NCBI GenBank assembly: GCA_049601975.1
Contig: JBMYRC010000064.1
Location: 1 to 21,229, forward strand
Reading direction: 5' to 3'
Origin: UBA6544 sp049601975
GTDB lineage: Bacteria; Pseudomonadota; Alphaproteobacteria; UBA8366
DNA: 21,229 nucleotides
The notes under the pieces were generated by a model. That model saw only the letters and a list, made by a program, of their open reading frames with translations. It was not told where the DNA came from and did no database searches. Both the position numbers and the translations under genes were made by a program. Every line of letters starts with the position of its first letter. Within the stretch, counting starts at the first letter, position 1. This document shows, one piece after another, positions 7,092 to 14,179 of this stretch.

Positions 7092-8234
7092 CTAAGTGGG
7101 TTTCCTTGGAAGTCTGACCACGCCTTTCCCGAGAATCGACAGCTCGTCGTCTTGCTGAAGGGCTTCCTGCTCGATCTCGATAAGGCCGTCGCCGTCTTCC
7201 TCGTATTTTCCGGTGACCTTGCCTTTGATGAACAGCAAGTCGCCTTCCGGATTATGGCGACGGATTTTCGATTCCGCGCGGACCAGGAAGCCGTCGTCGC
7301 CCATCCAATTCGTCATGTGATGAGTAAGCCACGAACACCTTTCCGGGCCGTAATCGTATGCGCCCGGCGCGCCGACCTCGGTTGCAAAGTCATTCTCCCA
7401 ATGAACTCGCTCCGGACAATCGGGGATACCGAATTTATTTTCAATCCCAAGGCCCGGGTGCTTGTCGATTTGCTTCCAGGCGATCTTGTTCGCGCGGATA
7501 TAAAGACCGCCCCAACCTTGCGCGTAGCAAATGAACCCGGTCACGGTCATCGGACCCTTGGCCATGGTCGGTAATTCATCGCCGACGCTCACGTCTTCCC
7601 AATAGCGGGGCGTGGCTCCGCGCACTTCCTCTTTGTTATAAAGAGAGTAGATCTCCGATAGCTCTTCCGGTGTATAGCGGCGCCGTTCTTTCTCTTTCAA
7701 GGCCTCGTATTTGGTGCCTTCCTCGCGGGCGAAGTCGCGATCGGTCCGGAAGCACCAGCTGTCGGCTTCCGAGAGCAGATCGCCGTCCTGATTATAGAAA
7801 TTAACGTGATATATCTGTTGCACCGCACGGCCGGAAAAGCGGGTGTCGTGCACAATGAGGTCCTTGAGCCACGCTTCGGTTTTGATCTCGTCGTTGCGGC
7901 GTACCCAATTGTGCCAGGTCCAATCGGCCCCGGCCCACATGGCGTGCACACCAGGAAGACCGCCTACATATCCCGAAATGATGCGGCTGCAGGAGAACAG
8001 AAACGACGGCAATGCGACGACGTCGCCGAACTCGGTCTGCTTGGCATAGTCGGGATCACACCACAGCGGGTTATCGTCACCAATGCCGTGGGCGTAATGG
8101 CGGATATTGTCCCGCGTTGCTTCGTGGCACCAAGGCTCCAGCGTGTTCTCGATCTTGACACCGATCCTTTTGCGGAGGTCGTCCAACGCGCCCTCGGTGA
8201 CTTTGGGAAATCTGCGGTCGTATGAATCACTCAT
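7092..8234 (-). CDS. MaoC-like double-hotdog acyl dehydratase (FAS1-like dehydratase type)
   Basis: Predicted 380 residues, the size of proteins with two fused hotdog domains. The first half carries HYAHGIGDDNPLWCDPDYA, equivalent to the hydratase motif GDxNPLHxD. Aspartate and asparagine are kept, but the usual histidine position is tryptophan. The second half begins around residue 205 (GDELPTMAKGPMTVTGFI) and has ERVHWENDFATEVGAPGAYDYG, then a strand-rich end. Such proteins add or remove water from CoA- or ACP-linked enoyl/hydroxyacyl groups. Specificity cannot be read here, and the altered motif leaves room for a non-hydratase role. Its ATG overlaps the TGA of the upstream acyl-CoA ligase gene by four bases (ATGA), so the two are translationally coupled and probably act on the same acyl-CoA. 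Confidence 0.8.
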   Translation of the reverse strand: MSDSYDRRFPKVTEGALDDLRKRIGVKIENTLEPWCHEATRDNIRHYAHGIGDDNPLWCDPDYAKQTEFGDVVALPSFLFSCSRIISGYVGGLPGVHAMWAGADWTWHNWVRRNDEIKTEAWLKDLIVHDTRFSGRAVQQIYHVNFYNQDGDLLSEADSWCFRTDRDFAREEGTKYEALKEKERRRYTPEELSEIYSLYNKEEVRGATPRYWEDVSVGDELPTMAKGPMTVTGFICYAQGWGGLYIRANKIAWKQIDKHPGLGIENKFGIPDCPERVHWENDFATEVGAPGAYDYGPERCSWLTHHMTNWMGDDGFLVRAESKIRRHNPEGDLLFIKGKVTGKYEEDGDGLIEIEQEALQQDDELSILGKGVVRLPRKPT

Positions 8235-9787
8235 GTTGTTTCGTCTTTCCGTTTGGCTTCGAGATCGCGAAGCGCTTTTCGGTTGACCTTACCGGCCGGT
8301 GTTTTCGGTAGCGAATCAGCAAATTCGATCCGCCGGGGATATTCGTGTCTAGCCAACCGCTGTTTCGTGAACTCTTGTAGTTCGGCGGCAAAATTCTCGT
8401 CTGCCGGACGTGGAGAGACGATGAAGGCCTTTGCGACTTGACCGCGTGCATCGTCTGGTACGGCAATGGCAGCCGCCTCATCGACATCCGCATGAGCCAA
8501 CAGTGTATCCTCGATCTCCTTGGCGCTCATGGTCCAGCCGGCGGAGATGATGACATCGTCGGCTCGCCCGTCATGCCACCAATACCCGTCCTCGTCGCGG
8601 TGACCGAGATCCTTGATCGAAAACCAACCGTCGCGGCGTTTGAGCATAATTTCGCCGACCTGACCCGCTGCGCAGGATTGGCCATTCGCGTCGTGAATGT
8701 CGAGGACGACACCCGGCACCGGTTTACCGAGAGCGCCCGGACGGACGTCGAAATCCGCTGCACCTGGATAGCTTGCCAGGACGACTCCGACTTCCGTGGT
8801 GCCGTAGATGCTGCAGACCGGCACACCGAACGTCTGTTCGACCCAGGTTTCGGTATCACTGTCGATCGGCTCTCCGGTGAAGGATAGCTTTTCGATACGC
8901 CTATCGTCCGCTGGGCCGCATCCGGCATTTTTCATCATGCGGTAATGGGTCGCCGCCGCCGACAAGTTGGTGATACCCATCTCCTGAATGGCATTAAACA
9001 GGGTCTTAGCGTCGAAGCGTCCCGCGTAACTGGCAATCTCAACCCCCATGGCCATAGGAGCCAGCGTGCCGTGCCAGAGGCCGTGGCCCCACGCGGGCGA
9101 CGACGGGCACATATACCGATCGCCAGGGCGCACACCGGTAGCGTAGAGAGCCGCGATTATCACCGTGACGATGGCGCGGTGGCGATGCTTCACCGCTTCG
9201 GGTAATTCACGGGTCGTGCCCGAAGTGTATTGGTACATCGCCATGTCGTCGGCGCTTGTATCCGGGGTGAAGGTGGCCGATTGCGTCTGAAGGGTTTCGA
9301 TAAAGCCCTCTTCAACGAGGACTGTTCGAACACTCCCTTCGAGTTGGGCTTCATTGGCGAGGTTTTCAGTCGTTAACAGAAATTTGGGGTCGCAATCTTG
9401 TAAGCGCAACCGTAACCCATCGGGGCCAAACAGCGTGAACAACGGCACCGCGACGGCGCCCATTTTCATCGCGCCGTAAAGACTGAGATAGAAGGCGAGT
9501 GACGGCTCCAACATAATCGCGATACGGTCGCCCTTTTGAACGCCGTCGGCGATGAGCCAATTCGCGAACCGGTTCGACCAGTCGCGTAGCTCGCCGAAGG
9601 TCGCCGACTCGTAGGTTCCATCGTTTCGTGCAACGCGGATGGCGGTACGATCCGGTGCGTGCCGGTCGACGCATTCGTGGCCGATGTTCAATTGCGCGCG
9701 GTCGCCGTCGAACAGATCCCACAACGCATCCTTGGAAAAGTGACGATGCGCTTCCGCGTATCCGGTAATGTCAGTCAATCGGGCCAT
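8231..9787 (-). CDS. AMP-forming acyl-CoA synthetase (acyl-adenylate ligase)
   Basis: Predicted 518 residues of the ANL adenylating superfamily: ATP plus a carboxylic acid gives an acyl-AMP, then the CoA thioester. The phosphate loop reads YTSGTTRELPEAVKH at about residues 184-198; the usual glycine after TSGTT is arginine. Further motifs: SIYGTTEVG (A5), WWHDGRADDVIISAGW (A7/A8 hinge), and TPAGKVNRKAL at the end, with catalytic lysine K500. The start ATG at 9785-9787 gives MARLTDITGYAEAH. The frame stays open to 10126 but that extension has no family similarity and runs antisense into the sulfotransferase gene. No strong ribosome site is visible. It is the first gene of a two-gene operon with the hotdog dehydratase. 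The acid substrate is unknown; the overall style resembles acetate/medium-chain/aryl ligases. Confidence 0.88.
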   Translation of the reverse strand: MARLTDITGYAEAHRHFSKDALWDLFDGDRAQLNIGHECVDRHAPDRTAIRVARNDGTYESATFGELRDWSNRFANWLIADGVQKGDRIAIMLEPSLAFYLSLYGAMKMGAVAVPLFTLFGPDGLRLRLQDCDPKFLLTTENLANEAQLEGSVRTVLVEEGFIETLQTQSATFTPDTSADDMAMYQYTSGTTRELPEAVKHRHRAIVTVIIAALYATGVRPGDRYMCPSSPAWGHGLWHGTLAPMAMGVEIASYAGRFDAKTLFNAIQEMGITNLSAAATHYRMMKNAGCGPADDRRIEKLSFTGEPIDSDTETWVEQTFGVPVCSIYGTTEVGVVLASYPGAADFDVRPGALGKPVPGVVLDIHDANGQSCAAGQVGEIMLKRRDGWFSIKDLGHRDEDGYWWHDGRADDVIISAGWTMSAKEIEDTLLAHADVDEAAAIAVPDDARGQVAKAFIVSPRPADENFAAELQEFTKQRLARHEYPRRIEFADSLPKTPAGKVNRKALRDLEAKRKDETT

Positions 9788-9877
9788 TGCAGAGTGTCGT
9801 TTTAGATTGGTGGGTGCCTGAACGCATGTTAAAAGTCGGGTCCCGTCAGGACTTATGACAATGGACCTTTTCCGCAA

Positions 9878-10753
9878 GTGAGACCGTATTTTTATCGGGC
9901 AATGGCGACCTGCCGACGCCTTTTCTATTTGCTCATCCGCACCCGCCTCGATGAGGCTCATACGGCGGCGTACAAGTTGCGGACGCGGCAACTGATCGGG
10001 GCGTCCTGTTCGCATGGCATTATCCTTTCCTATCCGAAATCTGGGCGCACTTGGGTCGAATCGATGCTGTCGCGCCTGTATGTGCGGCGTTTTGGCCTGC
10101 CGGATACGCGGATTTTGGATTTTCAAGAAGACCGTGAGGAATTACCGGGCCTGCCTTATTTCTTCTTCACCCATGACTACGCCCATGTGACCCACGGGCA
10201 GTGGCTTATCCCGCAGCGCCGTCGACGTCGTCATTTTCGCGCGACACCGACCGTCTTTATCGTGCGCTATCCGATCGACACCGCCGTTTCGATGTATTTC
10301 CAGCAGTCACGTCGGGAACGAAACCTTGATCAAGTCGATATATACGAGTTCGTCACGACCCATCAGGGCGGGTTGGAGACCATCATCGAGTTCATGAATT
10401 TTTGGGCCCGCGAACTACCTCATATTCGCAAACATAAGATCGTCCGTTATGAGGACCTCTCCTCCGACGCCTACCAATCCTTTGGTGAAATCGCCCGTTT
10501 TTTCGATCTCGATTTCGAGGATGCGGATATTCGTGAAGCGGTCGAGTTTGCCCGCTTCGATAATCTACAGCAGTTGGAAAAGGACGGTAAGCTGGCCGAT
10601 TGGCGGTTTTCGGAATCCCGTGTCGAGGATCAAGACGACATGAAAGTGCGGAGGGGCAAGGTCGGTGGGTACAAGGATTACTTCGATGAGGCGCAATGCA
10701 AGGAACTCGAACGAATCGTCGCAGGGTCCCTCGACCCGGTCTATGGTTACTAA
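9878..10753 (+). CDS. PAPS-dependent sulfotransferase family protein
   Basis: Predicted 291 residues. Family enzymes transfer sulfate from PAPS to a hydroxyl or amino group. The 5'-phosphosulfate loop is YPKSGRTW (residues 52-59). The 3'-phosphate site is the FIVRYPIDTAVSMYFQQSR stretch, with R and S in register. VRYEDL follows, and near the end R-x-GKVGGYKDYF corresponds to the RKG-x-x-G-x-W-K-x-x-F motif. No signal peptide is evident, although the N-terminus is basic and aromatic. The start is GTG at 9878; ATG at 9902 is an equally plausible start, and neither has a strong ribosome site. It is divergent from the acyl-CoA ligase gene, with 90 bp between. Its stop overlaps the next small gene by one base (TAATG). 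The acceptor is unknown and no PAPS-synthesis genes are nearby. Confidence 0.85.
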   Translation: MRPYFYRAMATCRRLFYLLIRTRLDEAHTAAYKLRTRQLIGASCSHGIILSYPKSGRTWVESMLSRLYVRRFGLPDTRILDFQEDREELPGLPYFFFTHDYAHVTHGQWLIPQRRRRRHFRATPTVFIVRYPIDTAVSMYFQQSRRERNLDQVDIYEFVTTHQGGLETIIEFMNFWARELPHIRKHKIVRYEDLSSDAYQSFGEIARFFDLDFEDADIREAVEFARFDNLQQLEKDGKLADWRFSESRVEDQDDMKVRRGKVGGYKDYFDEAQCKELERIVAGSLDPVYGY

Positions 10754-10956
10754 TGTCCGCCAACCGGATCAAGGATGGAATGGGTATGCGTAACATCGCT
10801 TTGACGGTCTTAGGTTTCGTAATGGTTCTTTGTCCTTTGGCGCTTTGGGTCGCCTGGACGGATACGATTTTCTACGGAATTCTGCTCACCTTCGGCGTGA
10901 CTTTTTGCGCCATTTGTCTGATCGACAACATGCGCTCGCAGAATGATTCTGGCTGA
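10753..10956 (+). CDS. Small two-helix membrane protein of unknown function
   Basis: Predicted 67 residues, unrecognised. Two hydrophobic segments are visible: about 15-35 (ALTVLGFVMVLCPLALWVAW) and about 39-57 (IFYGILLTFGVTFCAICLI). They are separated by a four-residue turn containing two aspartates or threonines, so both ends probably lie on the same side. The short tail is polar. The ATG at 10753-10755 overlaps the sulfotransferase TAA by one base, which points to coupled translation and a shared membrane-linked role. Internal ATGs at codons 10 and 12 are alternative starts. The open frame extends upstream inside the sulfotransferase gene, but there is no reason to include that part. It could be chance coding, but the hydrophobic pattern and the junction argue for a real gene. 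Confidence 0.65.
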   Translation: MSANRIKDGMGMRNIALTVLGFVMVLCPLALWVAWTDTIFYGILLTFGVTFCAICLIDNMRSQNDSG

Positions 10957-11002
10957 GTGCGGCCGGGCGGTATTCTTAACTTTGAACGAATGAGGGATTT
11001 CG

Positions 11003-11872
11003 ATGCGCGTCTGTAGTTATCTTGAGAATGGTGAGCGGCGACTGGGTTTGTTGAAGAGTGATGCGGTGGTTCCAGTGGCGGCATTGGACGCCGCGATGCC
11101 GAATGAATTGAGCGATATCCTGCGTAGAGAAGGTGGGCTCGACGCGCTCAAGGCATTGGACGCTAAGGCTAATGCATCAGACGGCATGTCGCTCGCGGCG
11201 CTGACGCTAGATCTGCCGGTAAGGGGTTCCGGCAAGATATTTTGCCTCGGTCTGAACTACGCGGCCCACGCGGCGGAAGGTGGTCACGCTAAGCCCGAAT
11301 ATCCTTCGTTTTTCATGCGCGGCGAGACGTCGTTCACGGCGCCTGGTCAACCCATCGTTCGCCCGCGCCTCTCGGAGCAGCTCGACTACGAAGCGGAAAT
11401 GACTCTCGTCATCGGTAAGAAAGCGCGCCATGTCTCTAGCGAGAACGCGCTCGATTACATCGCTGGGTATACCTGCGCAAACGAGGGATCGGTGCGGGAA
11501 TATCAGCGAAAGACCTCGCAATGGACCATCGGTAAGAACTTCGATCTCAGCGGTTCCATGGGGCCGTTTTTCGTCTCCGCTGATGAGGTGCCGCCAGGCG
11601 GCAAGGGGCTGAAGATCGAATGCCGCCTCAATGGCGAGGTGATGCAAAGCGCGAATACCGACAGCATGCTTTGCGATGTGCCGATGGCGATTGAACTTTT
11701 GAGTGCTGCCCTGACCTTGGAGCCGGGCGACTTGATACTGACCGGTACACCGGAAGGTGTGGGCCATGCCCGCACCCCGCAAGTCTGGATGAAGCCCGGC
11801 GATACGGTCGAAGTGGAGATAGAGGGGATTGGATTGTTGCGGAATCCGATCGTAGCAGAAGATTACTCATGA
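11003..11872 (+). CDS. Fumarylacetoacetate hydrolase (FAH) family protein
   Basis: Predicted 289 residues. FAH-superfamily enzymes use a divalent metal to cleave or decarboxylate beta-diketo or 2-oxo acids; examples are fumarylpyruvate hydrolases and oxaloacetate decarboxylases. A lead-in domain covers about residues 1-70. The catalytic core starts at GKIFCLGLNYAAHA. Metal ligands E130 and E132 are visible in LDYEAEMTLVIGK. The third ligand position, normally aspartate in NDVSARD, is glutamate E161 in NEGSVREYQ, a variant I believe occurs in a subgroup of the family. GKNFD, GPF and the late LTGTPEGVGHAR motif complete the fold. GAGGGA lies just before the ATG at 11003. The final four bases overlap the VOC gene (ATGA), so the two are coupled. 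The substrate is unknown. Confidence 0.9.
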   Translation: MRVCSYLENGERRLGLLKSDAVVPVAALDAAMPNELSDILRREGGLDALKALDAKANASDGMSLAALTLDLPVRGSGKIFCLGLNYAAHAAEGGHAKPEYPSFFMRGETSFTAPGQPIVRPRLSEQLDYEAEMTLVIGKKARHVSSENALDYIAGYTCANEGSVREYQRKTSQWTIGKNFDLSGSMGPFFVSADEVPPGGKGLKIECRLNGEVMQSANTDSMLCDVPMAIELLSAALTLEPGDLILTGTPEGVGHARTPQVWMKPGDTVEVEIEGIGLLRNPIVAEDYS

Positions 11873-12264
11873 AAGAGATCACTCGCATCAATCACGTTGG
11901 TCTTCGGATCCGGGATTTGGAGCGTAGCCGAGCATTCTATGAAGTACTGGGTTTCGAGTTTATCGTCGGACCGATCGGTCCGGAACCGGTCGCTGTCATG
12001 GAACATCCGTCCGGCGTGAACATCAATTTTATCTTGAACGCCGGCGACGATGCTTCCGCGGACAATATCCTGATGGACGTATCGGCGAAACACACGGGTT
12101 ATACTCATATTGCGCTCGAAATAAGCGACAGAGAGTCGGTGAAACAGCAACTTACCAAGGCCAGCGTGTCGATCACCGAGACGGTTGAGCTTCCGGATGG
12201 CGCGGTGTTTTTCTTCATCCGTGACCCGGACGGGAACGTCATCGAGTTCCATCAACCGGGGTAG
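11869..12264 (+). CDS. VOC (glyoxalase I / extradiol dioxygenase fold) family protein
   Basis: Predicted 131 residues with two beta-alpha-beta-beta-beta modules. The likely metal ligands of the glyoxalase I arrangement are all present: H9 (INHVGL), E45 (VMEHP), H80 (YTHIAL) and E126 (GNVIEF). FFIRDPDGNVIEF near the end is the classic family signature. Members include lactoylglutathione lyases, epimerases and fosfomycin-resistance enzymes, and specificity is not readable here. It starts inside the end of the FAH gene with an ATGA overlap. The FAH-VOC pair therefore probably acts on successive or alternative small-molecule intermediates. Confidence 0.88.
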   Translation: MKEITRINHVGLRIRDLERSRAFYEVLGFEFIVGPIGPEPVAVMEHPSGVNINFILNAGDDASADNILMDVSAKHTGYTHIALEISDRESVKQQLTKASVSITETVELPDGAVFFFIRDPDGNVIEFHQPG

Positions 12265-12346
12265 CCGTCTCAACCGGATTAAATGTACGAATGATTGGCG
12301 AAGAAGGTGGAACCCGTCACCGCAAACTAGAATAGGATGCGCCCGA

Positions 12347-13261
12347 TTGCGGAAACCTTCTGTTCGAAGATATCTAGTCTGGCTATTGGCGGTTTATGTC
12401 TGCGTTTTGCCGTGGACCTCGGTTTGGGGAGCTGGCGGGAGCGTCGCCTCGGGACCGGGAGTGGTGGAAATTCCAGTGCGCATTGCCGGCGAATGGCAAT
12501 CCATGCGGATATACTATTTCAAACCTCACAGATATCACGCTGACAGACCGGTGGTATTTGTCATGCACGGGGTCAAACGCAACGCCGATGTCTATCGGAA
12601 TGCGTGGAAAGAGTTGGCTCGGCAGCACAACTTGTTGGTCGTAGCATCTGAATTTTCAAAAAAACAATTCCCCGGCTCCCGTAGCTATAATCTTGGGAAT
12701 GTCTTTGCGCGAGGAGGTTCGTTAAATCCTGTGAGCGAATGGAGCTTTACGATCATCGACCAGCTGTTTGCGAAATTCGCCGATCTGTTCGGAAGCGCGT
12801 GCTCTAAATACAGTATTTTCGGCCATTTGGCGGGTGCTCAATTCGTGCACAGAATGGTCCTGATGTCTCCGCAGTCGCCGTTCGATATGGCCATAGCCGC
12901 CAATGCGGGTTGGTATACTTTGCCCGACTTAAACCAGGCTTGGCCTTATGGATTGCAGGGTACGAGCGTGGATGAGGATGCGCTCTTAGCGCCGTTTGCA
13001 CGTAAATTAGTCGTTTTATTGGGGGAGAAGGACAACGATCCCCAGGGTAAGTACCTTAACCGCTCCAAAGGAGCGATGGCTCAGGGGCCGCACCGTTTGG
13101 CCCGAGGGCAGAATTTCGACGCCGAGGCAAAGCTGGCTGCCAAGCGCCTGGGGCTATCTTACAGTTGGGAGAGAAGAACGATAAAGTCTGTCGGACATGA
13201 CCACCGCCCAATGGCCAAATTTGCGGCAAAATTATTCGCGCTACAGACTGGATGCCAATAG
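12347..13261 (+). CDS. Exported alpha/beta-hydrolase (PHB depolymerase-like) lacking the nucleophile serine
   Basis: Predicted 304 residues. A signal peptide is visible (MRKPSVRRYLVWLLAVYV, cleavage near VWG-AGG). The mature part matches PHB-depolymerase/feruloyl-esterase-like hydrolases: VVFVMHGVKRNADVYRNAW (oxyanion region), the NLGNVFARGG segment, IAANAGWYTLPD, then VLLGEKDND and SVGHDHR. The catalytic acid and base are retained (about D229 and H284). However, the nucleophile elbow reads GHLAGAQF instead of GHSAGAQF: residue 161 is Leu (TTG), one base from Ser (TCG). The protein as read should not be an active serine hydrolase. The TTG start at 12347 has AGGA about 10 bases upstream. The frame is open from 12185, inside the VOC gene, but the upstream part looks non-coding. 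It sits between the VOC and PhyH genes on the same strand. Confidence 0.82.
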   Translation: MRKPSVRRYLVWLLAVYVCVLPWTSVWGAGGSVASGPGVVEIPVRIAGEWQSMRIYYFKPHRYHADRPVVFVMHGVKRNADVYRNAWKELARQHNLLVVASEFSKKQFPGSRSYNLGNVFARGGSLNPVSEWSFTIIDQLFAKFADLFGSACSKYSIFGHLAGAQFVHRMVLMSPQSPFDMAIAANAGWYTLPDLNQAWPYGLQGTSVDEDALLAPFARKLVVLLGEKDNDPQGKYLNRSKGAMAQGPHRLARGQNFDAEAKLAAKRLGLSYSWERRTIKSVGHDHRPMAKFAAKLFALQTGCQ

Positions 13262-13293
13262 ATCGACTGGCTCTATATTCGTAGGCTGAAACA

Positions 13294-14178
13294 ATGACAC
13301 TTTTTGACTCCACGCAGAAAGCGCAATACGCACGGGACGGCTTACTCTCCCCGGTGCAAGCCTTGCGTGCCGACGAAGCAGCGTCTTACCGCGCAAATTT
13401 GGAAACCTTTGAAAGTGGAATCGGTGGACGCATCACTTCGAACGCGGTTGACGGCAAATATCGTTTTCGCCTGCACACACTGCTTCCGTGGGCGCATGAA
13501 TTGGCGACGCTCGCCGTCGTCCTGGATGCGATCGAGACGCTGATCGGGACCGAGATTCTGATCTATATGACAACCTTCTTCATTAAGGAGGCGCAGACGG
13601 AGGCGATCACTGGTTGGCATCAGGACGCGACTTATTTCGGCCTGCGGCCCTATGAACACGTATCGGCTTGGATCGCGCTGTCGCCGGCGACGCTGGAGAG
13701 CGGCTGCATGGGGTTCGTGCCGGGGAGCCATAAAGGAGGACAGCTCGACCATCGTGCTCATGTGGATGTGAAAATCCTGAATACCGGCGGACAGCAGTTG
13801 ATCGGTGCGCTCGACCGGGAAGCCGCCGTGGCGGCGCCTTTGGCGCCCGGTGAGTTCTCGCTGCATCACACGCTCACCGTTCATCATTCACCCGCCAATC
13901 ATTCGGCCGACCGACGCATCGGCTTCGCGGTCAGTTATATTCCGGCGCGGTGCCGACATCTTGGTCAAGACCGGCGCGCGCCTGCTATGTTGGTGCGCGG
14001 GGAGGATACATTCGGACATTTCGATCCGGAGCCCGTGCCGCAAGCTGGCCGAGAGGAAGAAGCGCGGCAAGCGCATGCCGACTGTTATGCGCGCTACCGC
14101 GCCAACTACAATGAACAGGTCGACTTGGTGTCGAAATTCGGGGAAGCGCCGAGCGGGGCGATTTCAAAAGGGGAATAA
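13294..14178 (+). CDS. Phytanoyl-CoA dioxygenase (PhyH) family Fe(II)/2-oxoglutarate oxygenase
   Basis: Predicted 294 residues. Family enzymes hydroxylate unactivated carbons using Fe(II), O2 and 2-oxoglutarate. The iron facial triad is visible: H109 and D111 in GWHQDATYFGL, and H198 in the HHSPANHSADRRIG segment, where R207 or R208 should bind 2-oxoglutarate. WIALSPATLESGCMGFVPGSH is the typical mid-domain strand set. The tail (about 245-294) is rich in charged residues. The ATG at 13294 lies 32 bp after the hydrolase gene, without a strong ribosome site. The amidase gene follows with only 1 bp between, so these two are almost certainly one transcript. Bacterial PhyH relatives act on natural products, alkylphosphonates and hydroxylated amino acids; the substrate here is unknown. 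Confidence 0.9.
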   Translation: MTLFDSTQKAQYARDGLLSPVQALRADEAASYRANLETFESGIGGRITSNAVDGKYRFRLHTLLPWAHELATLAVVLDAIETLIGTEILIYMTTFFIKEAQTEAITGWHQDATYFGLRPYEHVSAWIALSPATLESGCMGFVPGSHKGGQLDHRAHVDVKILNTGGQQLIGALDREAAVAAPLAPGEFSLHHTLTVHHSPANHSADRRIGFAVSYIPARCRHLGQDRRAPAMLVRGEDTFGHFDPEPVPQAGREEEARQAHADCYARYRANYNEQVDLVSKFGEAPSGAISKGE

Positions 14179-14179
14179 T

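Noticed and set aside
9788..10126. 113-codon N-terminal extension of the acyl-CoA ligase
   Set aside because: Arg/Pro-rich shadow translation, antisense to the sulfotransferase 5' end; the family N-terminus begins at 9787.
12185..12346. Upstream start for the alpha/beta hydrolase
   Set aside because: Would run inside the VOC gene and place a non-secretory stretch before an obvious signal peptide; the TTG at 12347 has an AGGA site.
13805..14179. 125-codon N-terminal extension of the amidase
   Set aside because: Out-of-frame shadow of the PhyH gene; a strong ribosome site precedes the ATG at 14180.
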